Shown here piece by piece: positions 9,633 through 18,318 of a DNA stretch of 64,000 nucleotides. Position 1 is the first letter of the stretch. Every line of letters begins with the position of its first letter. The position numbers and the translations under genes were made by a program. This stretch comes from Bacteroidaceae bacterium (GTDB lineage: Bacteria; Bacteroidota; Bacteroidia; Bacteroidales; Bacteroidaceae): positions 161,541 to 225,540 of the forward strand of contig CABIVS010000003.1 in NCBI GenBank assembly GCA_902362375.1, given 5' to 3'. The notes under the pieces were generated by a model. The model was given only the letters and a program-made list of their open reading frames with translations, was not told the DNA's origin and ran no database searches.

Positions 9633-9971
9633 ATGAAAGATTATAAAGTAGACAAGGCGAGCCTTTCCGCATCCTTTTGTCGAGAGGTGTATCAGGTTGT
9701 CCGGGAAATTCCGGTAGGTAAGGTTTCTACCTATGGAGGAATCGCAGCATTATTGGGAATGCCTCAATGTTCCCGTATGGTGGGGCGTGCTTTGAAGCAG
9801 ATTCCGGATGATTTATCTGCACCCTGTCACCGGGTTGTCAATGTGTCGGGACGCCTTGTACCCGGTTGGACAGAGCAAAAGCGGCTCTTGCTGGAAGAGG
9901 GGATTTCTTTCAAGCAAAATGGATGTGTAGACCTGAAAAAGCATCTTTGGAATTACTCCACTTCTGAATAA
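9633..9971 (+). CDS. short methylated-DNA--cysteine alkyltransferase family protein
   Basis: 112 residues corresponding to the DNA-binding/active-site domain of O6-alkylguanine-DNA alkyltransferases, without the N-terminal domain of Ogt and Ada. The active-site motif APCHRVV keeps the acceptor Cys65, so it is not one of the Trp-containing alkyltransferase-like (ATL) proteins. The Arg finger region SRMVGRAL (Arg52) and helix-turn-helix residues STYGGIA are present. It is expected to remove or recognise O6-alkyl lesions in DNA. The start is ATG 9633; a GTG one codon earlier is less likely. It stands alone between the two-component regulator and the betaine transporter. Whether so short a protein is catalytically active cannot be judged from sequence. 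Confidence 0.85.
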   Translation: MKDYKVDKASLSASFCREVYQVVREIPVGKVSTYGGIAALLGMPQCSRMVGRALKQIPDDLSAPCHRVVNVSGRLVPGWTEQKRLLLEEGISFKQNGCVDLKKHLWNYSTSE

Positions 9972-9973
9972 AA

Positions 9974-10005
9974 TTTGCATGTTTAATCTATTTTCCTTAC
10001 CTTTG
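9974..10005 (+). promoter_or_regulatory. promoter of the betaine transporter leader
   Basis: -33 TTTG (9974-9977) and -7 TACCTTTG (9998-10005) are separated by 20 nt, a full Bacteroides consensus. The start would be near 10012, leaving a leader of about 255 nt before the ATPase gene. Confidence 0.6.
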
Positions 10006-10011
10006 TGCCAA

Positions 10012-10268
10012 CAATATGCAAGAACAGACTGTTATTTATTTATGAAAATACTGTTTTTTACTGTTCATTGAGAGGATAATCTTATCAAATTCTATTCCTT
10101 TTAAACTACTCAGTCTGTTTTTTTATCATTAAGAAACTCATCGGATTGTCATGTTGCCATGTGACAGGATTGAACCATGCGGATATTCAACTTGTTTATC
10201 GTAAGTGAGAATAATGGACGCAGCAGTTGAGAACAAAACAAATATTATAATCTAAACCAATATATTAT
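10012..10268 (+). promoter_or_regulatory. long structured leader of the betaine transporter operon
   Basis: ACAGACTG (10024-10031) can pair with CAGTCTGT (10111-10118), which runs straight into seven T residues, making a terminator-like end about 110 nt after the predicted start. Between the arms is a 9-codon ORF, MKILFFTVH. A second hairpin, TGTCATG/CATGTGACA, lies at 10147-10166. No second promoter is visible before the gene, so read-through of the terminator-like element could be regulated (attenuation). The 79-nt loop makes the long-range pairing uncertain. Confidence 0.35.
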
Positions 10269-11495
10269 ATGAGTAAAATAGAAATAAAGGATTTGTACCT
10301 TATCTTTGGTCACGAGAAGCAGAAAGCACTCAAGATGCTGAAAAAAGATAAGAGTAAGGCGGAAATACTGAAAGATACCGGTTGTACGGTAGGAGTGAAA
10401 GACGCCAATCTTTCAATAAATGAAGGAGAGTTTTTTGTGATAATGGGGCTCTCGGGAAGTGGAAAATCGACATTACTGCGTTGTATCAATCGTCTGATAC
10501 GTCCTACAGCCGGACAAGTGCTTGTAAATGGAGTAGATATATCTAAAATATCCGAAAAGGAATTGTTGCAGGTTCGCCGGAAAGAGCTGGCGATGGTTTT
10601 TCAGAATTTCGGTTTGTTGCCTCACCGTTCTGTATTGAGTAATATTGCGTTCGGCCTTGAACTTCAGGGAGTGAAGAAAGAAGAGCGTGAAAAGAAAGCC
10701 ATGGAAAGTATGAAGCTAGTCGGGCTGAAAGGATACGAGAATCAGATGGTAGGTGAACTTTCCGGTGGTATGCAACAGCGTGTCGGACTGGCACGTGCCT
10801 TGGCCAATAATCCCGAAGTACTTTTAATGGATGAGGCTTTCTCTGCGCTCGATCCTCTGATTCGCGTGCAGATGCAGGATGAACTACTGGCCTTGCAATC
10901 AAAGATGAAAAAGACGATTGTCTTTATTACCCACGACTTGAGTGAAGCGATTAAACTAGGTGACCGTATTGCAATTATGAAAGACGGAGAAGTGGTGCAG
11001 GTAGGTACTTCGGAGGAAATCCTGACTGAACCGGCTAACGATTATGTAGCCCGTTTTGTTGAAAACGTGGACAGGAGCAAAATTATTACCGCCTCTTCTT
11101 TAATGATTGACAAACCGTTGGTAGCCCGTCTGAAGAAAGAAGGTCCCGAAGTTTTGATTCGTAAGATGCGTGCGAAGAATATAACTGTATTACCAGTAAT
11201 AGATGCCGATGATAAACTGGTCGGAGAAGTACATTTGAACGATTTGCTTAAGCTGCGTAGCAAACAGGAAAAATCCATTGAAGCGGTTGTGCGTAAAGAA
11301 GTACATTCAGTGTTGTGTGATACAGTGCTCGAGGATATACTTCCTCTAATGACAAAGAGCAATTCACCGGTATGGGTGATAGATGAAACACACGAGTTTC
11401 TGGGAACAATCCCACTTTCATCCTTAATCATAGAAGTGACCGGGAAAGATAAAGAAGAAATAAATGAAATAATTCAAAACGCAATAGACTTATGA
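10269..11495 (+). CDS. opuAA: glycine betaine/proline ABC transporter ATP-binding subunit
   Basis: 408 residues. Walker [10 protein letters not shown] (60-68), Q-loop VFQNFGLLPHRSV, signature LSGGMQQR near 164, Walker B VLLMDEAFSALD and the switch histidine in FITHD are all intact. A pair of CBS domains follows from about residue 275, as in OpuA/ProV-type ATPases, where CBS domains sense ionic strength. It powers uptake of compatible solutes at the cytoplasmic membrane. It is the first gene of a three-gene operon; its TGA stop overlaps the permease ATG by 4 nt, suggesting translational coupling. Family assignment is firm; the exact solute (betaine, proline, carnitine or choline) is inferred. 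Confidence 0.93.
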   Translation: MSKIEIKDLYLIFGHEKQKALKMLKKDKSKAEILKDTGCTVGVKDANLSINEGEFFVIMGLSGSGKSTLLRCINRLIRPTAGQVLVNGVDISKISEKELLQVRRKELAMVFQNFGLLPHRSVLSNIAFGLELQGVKKEEREKKAMESMKLVGLKGYENQMVGELSGGMQQRVGLARALANNPEVLLMDEAFSALDPLIRVQMQDELLALQSKMKKTIVFITHDLSEAIKLGDRIAIMKDGEVVQVGTSEEILTEPANDYVARFVENVDRSKIITASSLMIDKPLVARLKKEGPEVLIRKMRAKNITVLPVIDADDKLVGEVHLNDLLKLRSKQEKSIEAVVRKEVHSVLCDTVLEDILPLMTKSNSPVWVIDETHEFLGTIPLSSLIIEVTGKDKEEINEIIQNAIDL

Positions 11496-12319
11496 TAAAT
11501 ATAGGACAATATATAGAAATTGCCATCAATTGGATGATGGTACATTTTTCCACATTCTTTGATGCCGTGAATACAGGCATCGGTAGTTTCATTACAGGTT
11601 TCCAACACATTCTTTTCGGAATTCCATTTTATCTGACGATTTTGGTACTTGCCGCAATTGCATGGGTAAAGGCAGGACGGGGTATTTCCATTTTTACCGT
11701 ATTAGGATTATTATTGATTTATGGAATGGGGTTTTGGGAGGCAACCATGCAAACTCTGGCTCTCGTTTTATCATCTACCTGCCTGGCTCTGATTTTTGGA
11801 GTACCTTTAGGAATATGGACAGCAAACAGTCCGCGTGCGGATAAAATACTTCGCCCTATTCTCGATTTGATGCAGACAATGCCTGCCTTTGTCTATCTGA
11901 TTCCTGCTGTTTTGTTCTTCGGATTGGGAACAGTGCCCGGAGTTTTTGCGACAATCATATTTGCCATGCCTCCTGTGGTCCGTCTTACCGGGTTGGGAAT
12001 CCGGCAGGTTCCTAAAAATGTAGTGGAAGCTTCCCGTTCGTTCGGAGCTACCCGTTGGCAGCTGTTATATAAAGTACAGCTTCCTTTGGCGCTGCCCACC
12101 ATCCTGACTGGTGTAAACCAGACAATAATGATGTCACTTTCTATGGTCGTAATCGCTGCAATGATTGCTGCCGGTGGTTTAGGAGAAATCGTATTGAAAG
12201 GTATTACCCAAATGAAAATCGGACTTGGGTTTGAAGGTGGTATAGCAGTTGTTATTTTGGCTATCATTCTGGACCGTATCACACAAGGAATGGCAGGAAG
12301 AAAAAATAAACAGGATTAA
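11492..12319 (+). CDS. opuAB: glycine betaine ABC transporter permease
   Basis: 275 residues with several hydrophobic helices and the permease coupling-loop sequence EASRSFGATRWQLLYKVQLP, typical of ProW/OpuAB-type subunits that contact the ATPase. It forms the membrane channel for compatible-solute uptake. Its ATG overlaps the stop of the ATPase gene (ATGA), and the binding-protein gene follows 48 nt later. No separate promoter is apparent, so it is expected to share the leader-controlled transcript. Confidence 0.93.
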   Translation: MINIGQYIEIAINWMMVHFSTFFDAVNTGIGSFITGFQHILFGIPFYLTILVLAAIAWVKAGRGISIFTVLGLLLIYGMGFWEATMQTLALVLSSTCLALIFGVPLGIWTANSPRADKILRPILDLMQTMPAFVYLIPAVLFFGLGTVPGVFATIIFAMPPVVRLTGLGIRQVPKNVVEASRSFGATRWQLLYKVQLPLALPTILTGVNQTIMMSLSMVVIAAMIAAGGLGEIVLKGITQMKIGLGFEGGIAVVILAIILDRITQGMAGRKNKQD

Positions 12320-12367
12320 AATGGAAAGAACTAAACCCAAAAGGACTAAAAACAGAAAGGAAGAAAA

Positions 12368-13231
12368 ATGAGAATATATAAATTAGTAGGAATAGTACTG
12401 TCCGCGCTGCTTTTGCTAGCTTCCTGCACGAATTCCGACCCAAATAAGAAAAAAGTAAAAATAGCTTATGCCAATTGGCTGGAAGGCATTGCCATGAGTC
12501 ATTTGGCTAAGGTGGTATTGGAGGAACATGGATATGAGGTTGAACTGCAAAATGCGGATCTTGCCCCTGTTTTTGTATCCATGTCTCGGAAAAAGTCAGA
12601 TGTCTTTCTGGATGCCTGGCTACCGATAACGATGAAAGATTATATGGACCAATATGGTGATAGCATCGAATTCTTGGGTGAGGTATATGAAGAAGCTCGC
12701 ATCGGGCTGGTCGTACCTGAATATGTCACGATTCAATCTATTAGTGAACTGGCAGATTATAAAGACCGTTTCTCTTCTGAAATAGTGGGAATTGATGCCG
12801 GGGCAGGAATTATGAAGACTACGGATAAGGCCATTGCTGCTTATGGACTTGACGGATATGCTCTTATGACTTCAAGTAGTTCAACCATGTTGGCATCTTT
12901 GAAAAAAGCGATGGATAAGGGAGAATGGATTGTCATTACAGGGTGGACACCACATTGGATGTTCGATCAGTTTGACTTGAAATTCCTGGATGATCCGAAG
13001 AAAGTATATGGAGATTTGGAAGAAATACATGCCATTGCCTGGAAAGGTTTCAGTGAAAAAGACCCGTTTGCCGCTGAATTTTTCGGTAATATCAAATTAA
13101 CGACAGAAGAACTTAGCTCTTTTATGACAGCTATGAAGGATGCCCGGATGGATGAAGAAGAAATAGCCCGTAAATGGAGGGATGAACACCGGGAACTGGT
13201 TGATAGCTGGATACCGAAATCAAAGGAATAA
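12368..13231 (+). CDS. opuAC: glycine betaine-binding lipoprotein
   Basis: 287 residues. A lipoprotein signal peptide ends in LLLLASC (lipid-modified Cys20). The mature part has the OpuAC fold with tryptophans suited to an aromatic cage for quaternary amines (ANWLEG, DAWLP, TGWTPHWMF). It would capture betaine-like solutes and deliver them to the permease encoded just upstream. It is the last gene of the operon, followed by a strong terminator at 13337-13374. The specific ligand is inferred from family. Confidence 0.92.
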   Translation: MRIYKLVGIVLSALLLLASCTNSDPNKKKVKIAYANWLEGIAMSHLAKVVLEEHGYEVELQNADLAPVFVSMSRKKSDVFLDAWLPITMKDYMDQYGDSIEFLGEVYEEARIGLVVPEYVTIQSISELADYKDRFSSEIVGIDAGAGIMKTTDKAIAAYGLDGYALMTSSSSTMLASLKKAMDKGEWIVITGWTPHWMFDQFDLKFLDDPKKVYGDLEEIHAIAWKGFSEKDPFAAEFFGNIKLTTEELSSFMTAMKDARMDEEEIARKWRDEHRELVDSWIPKSKE

Positions 13232-13336
13232 ATAGATGAATAGACTGATTAAATAATGCGAATCTGTAGTTGAATAAGAGTAAAAACGGTCTAAAATTGA
13301 TTCAAAACCGGCCTAGATATGAAATTGGCTTAGACA

Positions 13337-13374
13337 TAAAAAAGGGAGTCTGCTCAATGCATGACTCCCTTTTT
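13337..13374. terminator. bidirectional terminator between opuAC and the pyruvate oxidoreductase gene
   Basis: An A-run (13337-13343), GGGAGTC (13344-13350), a 12-nt loop, GACTCCC (13363-13369) and a T-run form a 7-bp stem extended by A/T pairs. It can end transcription from both convergent genes. Confidence 0.8.
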
Positions 13375-13396
13375 ATATTTATCTGAGTGTGATTAA

Positions 13397-16300
13397 TTAT
13401 TCAGCACCCCAGTTTTCTCTAGCCAAACGTTTGTAACTGTTATAACGCCATTTTGCGTTTTCTTCAGCAGCCTTGAACAGTTCTTCAGCTTCAGTAGGAT
13501 ATTGTTTCATTACAGAAGCGTAACGAACTTCACCCTTCAAGAAACCTTGGAATTCTTCCCAGTTCGGTTCTTTGCTATCCAACTGGAATGGGTTCTTGCC
13601 TTCTTCTTCCAAAGCAGGGTTGTAACGCCACAAGTGCCAGTAACCGCACTTAACGGCCTTTTCTTCTTCTTCCTGACTCTTACCCATACCTGCTTTCAGA
13701 CCGTGGTTGATACACGGAGCGTAAGCGATAATCAAAGATGGTCCAGGATATGCTTCAGCTTCACGGATAGCTTTCAGAGTTTGAGCTTGGTCAGCACCCA
13801 TAGCGATCTGTGCAACATATACATAACCATAAGTAGTAGCCATCAGACCGAGGTCTTTCTTACGTACGCGCTTACCAGCAGCAGCGAACTTAGCGATAGC
13901 ACCTACCGGAGTAGCCTTAGAAGACTGACCACCTGTGTTAGAGTAAACTTCAGTATCCAGAACGAGGATGTTAACGTCCTTACCGGAAGCGATTACATGG
14001 TCAAGACCACCGTAGCCGATATCATAAGAAGCACCGTCACCACCAATGATCCACTGGCTGCGTTTAACAAGATATTGTTGCAGTTCAGCGATTTGTTTGC
14101 AGTGGTTGCATTTATCTTTGTTAGCTTCAACAATAGGAATGATCTTAGCAGCCAATTCCTTAGTCTTGTCTGCATCCAGCATATTGTTGATCCATTCAGC
14201 GAATAGTTCTTTCACTTCAGCAGGAGTACAGTCAGCAGCAATAGCTTCGTTCATCACTTTCACGATACGGGCACGCATCTTTTCGTTAGCCAATTCCATA
14301 CCCAGACCGAATTCACAGAAGTCTTCGAACAGTGAGTTAGCCCAAGCAGGACCGTGTCCGTTTTCGTTTGTAGTATACGGAGTAGAAGGAACTGAACCAG
14401 AGTAGATAGAAGAACATCCGGTAGCGTTAGCAACCATTTCACGGTCACCGAACAATTGAGAAATCAATTTCACGTACGGAGTTTCACCACAACCAGAGCA
14501 AGCACCAGAGAACTCGAACAACGGAGTAGCGAACTGTGAGTTCTTCACGTTAGACTTGATATCAACAAGATGTTGTTTAGTCTTCACGTTTTCAGCACAG
14601 TAAGTCCAGTTGTCAGCTTCAGCCAATTGGCTTTCGAGGTGTTTCATTGTCAATGCTTTGCCACCTTTCTTCGGATTACCCGGACAGATGTCAGCACAGT
14701 TACCACAACCCAGACAGTCGAGAACGTCAACCTGAATACGGAATGTCATACCATCGAATACTTTACCTACCGCTTTCAGTTGTTCGAACTTAGCACCCTT
14801 CTGCTCTTCAGCATCGAGTACGAACGGACGGATAGAAGCGTGAGGACAAACGTATGCACACTTGTTACATTGGATACAGTTTTCAGGATTCCATTCAGGA
14901 ACGAATGCGGCTACACCACGTTTTTCGTATTTAGAAGTACCTTGATACCAAGTACCGTCTTCGATACCCTTGAATGCAGATACTGGCAACAAGTCACCGT
15001 CTTGTGCATTGATCGGACGAACTACTTCGTTGATGAATGCAGGATCATTGTTTTCAGCTTTAGCGTCATCCGGCAGGTTAGCCCAAGCAGGATCAACAGC
15101 CAAAGTCTTGTATTCACCACCACGGTCAACGGCAGCATAGTTCTTGTTGACAACGTCTTCACCCTTCTTACCGTAAGACTTAACGATGAATTTCTTCATC
15201 TGCTCAACAGCTTGTTCTACAGGAATAACGCCTGTGATACGGAAGAAGGCAGATTGAAGGATAGTATTGGTACGGTTACCCAAACCAATTTCCAGTGCAA
15301 TCTGTGTTGCGTTGATATAGTATACAGAAATGTTGTTCTGTGCGAAATATTTCTTAACCTTGTTAGGCAGGTTCTTAGCCAGTTCTTCACCTTCCCAGAT
15401 TGTGTTCAGCAAGAAAGAACCGTTCTTACGCAAACCACGAGTTACATCGTACATGTGCAGGTAAGCCTGAACGTGGCAAGCTACGAAGTTTGGAGTATTA
15501 ACCAAATAAGTGGAACGGATCGGAGTGTCACCGAAACGCAGGTGAGAACAAGTGAAACCACCAGATTTCTTAGAGTCGTAAGAGAAGTAAGCCTGGCAGT
15601 GTTTGTCGGTGTTGTCACCGATAATCTTCACAGAGTTCTTGTTAGCACCTACTGTACCGTCAGCACCCAAACCGTAGAATTTAGCTTCGAACATACCTTC
15701 GCCGCCTAAAGCGATTTCTTCTTTTTGAGGAAGAGAAGTGAAAGTAACGTCGTCTACGATACCGATAGTGAAGTGGTTCTTTGGCATTGGCATAGCCAAG
15801 TTTTCGAATACTGAAAGGATTTGAGCAGGAGTAGTATCTTTTGAACCCAAACCGTAGCGACCGCCAACGATAACCGGAGCATTTTCTGCACCGTAGAAGC
15901 AGTCTTTAACGTCAAGATAAAGAGGCTCACCGTTAGCACCCGGTTCTTTAGTACGGTCAAGAACTGCGATAGTTTTGGCAGTCTTAGGTACAGCGGCCAG
16001 GAAGTGCTTAGCAGAGAACGGACGATACAAGTGTACGGCAACCATACCCACTTTTTCGCCGTTTGCTACCAAGTGGTCGATAGCTTCGCGGGCAGCTTCT
16101 GTTACAGAACCCATAGCGATAATTACGCGTTCTGCATCTTCTGCACCATAGTAATCGAACAAACCGTATTTACGACCTGTAATCTTAGAAATTTCATTCA
16201 TGTATTCTTCTACGATAGCAGGAACTGCTTCATAGTAGTTGTTGCATGATTCACGATGTTGGAAGAAATGGTCAGGATTTTCAGCCATACCACGAGCTAC

Positions 16301-16945
16301 CGGTTTCATCGGATTCAGTGCGCGGGCACGGAATTCTGCCAAAGCTTCCTGGTCGATCAGCGGAGCAAGATCATCATTTTCCAACATTTCAATCTTCTGG
16401 ATTTCGTGAGATGTACGGAAACCATCGAAGAAGTTCATAAACGGAACGCGGGATTTGATGGTAGCCAAGTGAGCAACACCAGCCAAATCCATAACTTCCT
16501 GTACAGAGCCTTCAGCCAACATCGCAAAGCCAGTCTGACGAGCTGACATTACGTCTTGGTGGTCACCGAAGATACACAATGCGTGAGAAGCCAATGTACG
16601 AGCAGATACATGGAATACGCAAGGCAAGAACTCACCGGCAATTTTGTACATGTTAGGGATCATCAGGAGAAGACCCTGAGAAGCAGTGTAAGTAGTAGTC
16701 AACGCACCAGCCTGAAGAGAACCGTGAACTGCACCGGCAGCACCACCTTCAGATTGCATTTCCTGTACCAATACTGTTTCGCCGAAGATGTTCTTACGTC
16801 CTGCGGCAGCCCATTCGTCTACGTACTCAGCCATAGTCGAAGAAGGAGTGATGGGGTAGATAGCCGCTACTTCAGAGAACATATACGAGATATGTGCTGC
16901 AGCCTGGTTACCATCACAAGTGATGAATTTCTTCTGTTTAGTCAT
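13397..16945 (-). CDS. nifJ: pyruvate:ferredoxin (flavodoxin) oxidoreductase
   Basis: 1182 residues, the usual length for the single-chain enzyme that converts pyruvate and CoA to acetyl-CoA and CO2, reducing ferredoxin or flavodoxin. In order: N-terminal pyruvate-binding domain (YPITPSSTMAEY), CoA-binding region, two 4Fe-4S clusters beginning at Cys690 (CIQCNKCAYVCP) and about 55 residues later (CLGCGNCADICPG), a further cluster-binding segment (SGACSGCGETPY), and the thiamine diphosphate motif near 966-982 (GDGASYDIGYGG, SNTGGQSSKATP). It is the central route from pyruvate in Bacteroides fermentation. The ATPase gene upstream ends 32 nt away and I see no clear promoter in that gap. Confidence 0.97.
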   Translation of the reverse strand: MTKQKKFITCDGNQAAAHISYMFSEVAAIYPITPSSTMAEYVDEWAAAGRKNIFGETVLVQEMQSEGGAAGAVHGSLQAGALTTTYTASQGLLLMIPNMYKIAGEFLPCVFHVSARTLASHALCIFGDHQDVMSARQTGFAMLAEGSVQEVMDLAGVAHLATIKSRVPFMNFFDGFRTSHEIQKIEMLENDDLAPLIDQEALAEFRARALNPMKPVARGMAENPDHFFQHRESCNNYYEAVPAIVEEYMNEISKITGRKYGLFDYYGAEDAERVIIAMGSVTEAAREAIDHLVANGEKVGMVAVHLYRPFSAKHFLAAVPKTAKTIAVLDRTKEPGANGEPLYLDVKDCFYGAENAPVIVGGRYGLGSKDTTPAQILSVFENLAMPMPKNHFTIGIVDDVTFTSLPQKEEIALGGEGMFEAKFYGLGADGTVGANKNSVKIIGDNTDKHCQAYFSYDSKKSGGFTCSHLRFGDTPIRSTYLVNTPNFVACHVQAYLHMYDVTRGLRKNGSFLLNTIWEGEELAKNLPNKVKKYFAQNNISVYYINATQIALEIGLGNRTNTILQSAFFRITGVIPVEQAVEQMKKFIVKSYGKKGEDVVNKNYAAVDRGGEYKTLAVDPAWANLPDDAKAENNDPAFINEVVRPINAQDGDLLPVSAFKGIEDGTWYQGTSKYEKRGVAAFVPEWNPENCIQCNKCAYVCPHASIRPFVLDAEEQKGAKFEQLKAVGKVFDGMTFRIQVDVLDCLGCGNCADICPGNPKKGGKALTMKHLESQLAEADNWTYCAENVKTKQHLVDIKSNVKNSQFATPLFEFSGACSGCGETPYVKLISQLFGDREMVANATGCSSIYSGSVPSTPYTTNENGHGPAWANSLFEDFCEFGLGMELANEKMRARIVKVMNEAIAADCTPAEVKELFAEWINNMLDADKTKELAAKIIPIVEANKDKCNHCKQIAELQQYLVKRSQWIIGGDGASYDIGYGGLDHVIASGKDVNILVLDTEVYSNTGGQSSKATPVGAIAKFAAAGKRVRKKDLGLMATTYGYVYVAQIAMGADQAQTLKAIREAEAYPGPSLIIAYAPCINHGLKAGMGKSQEEEEKAVKCGYWHLWRYNPALEEEGKNPFQLDSKEPNWEEFQGFLKGEVRYASVMKQYPTEAEELFKAAEENAKWRYNSYKRLARENWGAE

Positions 16946-16977
16946 AACTAAATTAAATATTTAAGTAAATAAATCTT

Positions 16978-18156
16978 TTAATATAAAAAGCCGAACATCC
17001 AGAGAGGTATCTGGTTGCCCCGACCTATTTCAGCCTTATGCAACGCGTACGTCACATTCGGATTGTTCTTGATCTTTGCGCCTTCCTGGCAAATTTTGAA
17101 CGGCATTACTTCGTCCACCATAAAAGAGACGTTTTTATCTCCTTTATGTACCTTATGGTCTTTCCATAAAGAATTTGCAAAGAATGTGTCGAGCACATCC
17201 TGCTCCTCCACTTTCACCGGATAGATGGAGTACATCAGGTTGGAGTTGTGCATCATTATCTTCGACGGTTTTTTAGGGAATTCTTCCCCTTTCGGATAAA
17301 CCAGATTAATGAGTCGCGCATCTGCCAGATACTTGATATAGTTCATCACCGTGGCGCGAGATGTCTGTATGTCGCTTGCCAGTTGGCTCACATTCGGAGC
17401 CTTCGGTCCGTCGACAGCGAGCAAATATAGCAATTTTTTTATCTTTGAAAGATATTTCAGTTCAATTTGTTTGATGAGCAGGATATCTACTTCTACCATC
17501 ATGTTCATTGTTTTCAGCAGATTCTCCGAAAAGTTACGCTTCTCGAGGAAGAATGGATAGAATCCATGATGCAGGTAATCCTGGAAGTAATCCAGCGGAC
17601 GAACTTTGGAGAGTACTCCTTTGGCAATCTGTTCGTGAGTGCTAAGAATTTCTTCGAGGCTGTATGCCCTGAATTTCATGCCTGTCTGCAAGTTCAGGAA
17701 TTCACGGAAAGAGAATCCGCGCAGGTTATAGCTCTTTGCAATATCACGCAGTTCAAGATTTTCCTCTTTCAGTCGCATTACGGATGAGCCGGTAAAGACA
17801 ATCTTCAAATTAGGAAAACGGTCGTAACACATGCGCAACTCTCTGCTCCATTCCGGGTGTTTGAACACTTGGTCGATCAACAATACTTTTCCACCACGTT
17901 TCTGGAATTCGTTAGCAAAATCTACAATGCTGTGGCCAGAGAAGTAGAAGTTGTTCATGTTGATGAACAGGCAGGAGCGGTCGTTCCCGAATTTTTCTTT
18001 GGCGTATTGGAGAAGGAAAGTGGTTTTTCCTACGCCACGTGTCCCTTTGATACCAATCAGGCGGTCGCTCCAGTCGATCTCGTCCATAAGATCGCGGCGA
18101 ACGGGGGCATTGGTGTGCTCGACGAGGTAGGCGTGTGTGCGATAGAATGATTCCAT
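16978..18156 (-). CDS. AAA-family ATPase with C-terminal DUF4143-like domain
   Basis: 392 residues. Walker A GTRGVGKTT lies at 38-46; the Walker B region reads KVLLIDQVFKHPEW, with glutamine where relatives usually have glutamate (DEIQ pattern). Sensor GSSVMRL follows, then a winged-helix-like segment (NVSQLASDIQTSRATVMNYI) and a C-terminal domain as in AAA_14/DUF4143 proteins. The function of this family is not settled. The ATG at 18156 was chosen over 18210 because the -7 and -33 boxes of a perfect promoter (18181-18211) lie around and overlap the earlier start. The pyruvate oxidoreductase gene follows after 32 nt. Confidence 0.85.
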   Translation of the reverse strand: MESFYRTHAYLVEHTNAPVRRDLMDEIDWSDRLIGIKGTRGVGKTTFLLQYAKEKFGNDRSCLFINMNNFYFSGHSIVDFANEFQKRGGKVLLIDQVFKHPEWSRELRMCYDRFPNLKIVFTGSSVMRLKEENLELRDIAKSYNLRGFSFREFLNLQTGMKFRAYSLEEILSTHEQIAKGVLSKVRPLDYFQDYLHHGFYPFFLEKRNFSENLLKTMNMMVEVDILLIKQIELKYLSKIKKLLYLLAVDGPKAPNVSQLASDIQTSRATVMNYIKYLADARLINLVYPKGEEFPKKPSKIMMHNSNLMYSIYPVKVEEQDVLDTFFANSLWKDHKVHKGDKNVSFMVDEVMPFKICQEGAKIKNNPNVTYALHKAEIGRGNQIPLWMFGFLY

Positions 18157-18180
18157 TTCAGTTCTTTGTTTTTCGGGTGG

Positions 18181-18211
18181 CAAATATACTGCTTTTTTTA
18201 GGATTTGCAAA
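18181..18211 (-). promoter_or_regulatory. promoter of the AAA ATPase gene
   Basis: Minus-strand TATATTTG (18181-18188) and TTTG (18208-18211) with a 19-nt spacer form a full Bacteroides consensus. The predicted start is about 20 nt before ATG 18156, which decides that start codon. Confidence 0.65.
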
Positions 18212-18283
18212 GTAGAGATGGCAAAATTGTGCTTTTAATTCCAACTTTCTGTTTATTGTAGCTATTCCTGATTATTTCCTGTA

Positions 18284-18291
18284 TATATTTG
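18284..18291 (+). promoter_or_regulatory. -7 box for the ATP-grasp-like gene
   Basis: TATATTTG lies 28 nt before ATG 18319; it overlaps a possible earlier start at 18289 and so argues for 18319. The -33 element is not evident. Confidence 0.45.
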
Positions 18292-18318
18292 CAGAATAAA
18301 GTTTTGAATTCGTTTAAA

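Noticed and set aside
14570..15709. A 379-codon plus-strand ORF opposite the pyruvate oxidoreductase gene
   Set aside because: It is a shadow of a highly biased gene; its translation is rich in Val, Thr, Phe and Cys with no domain, and the minus-strand product is unmistakable.
18157..18210. Longer N-terminus of the AAA ATPase
   Set aside because: A perfect promoter occupies 18181-18211, so this segment is very unlikely to be translated.
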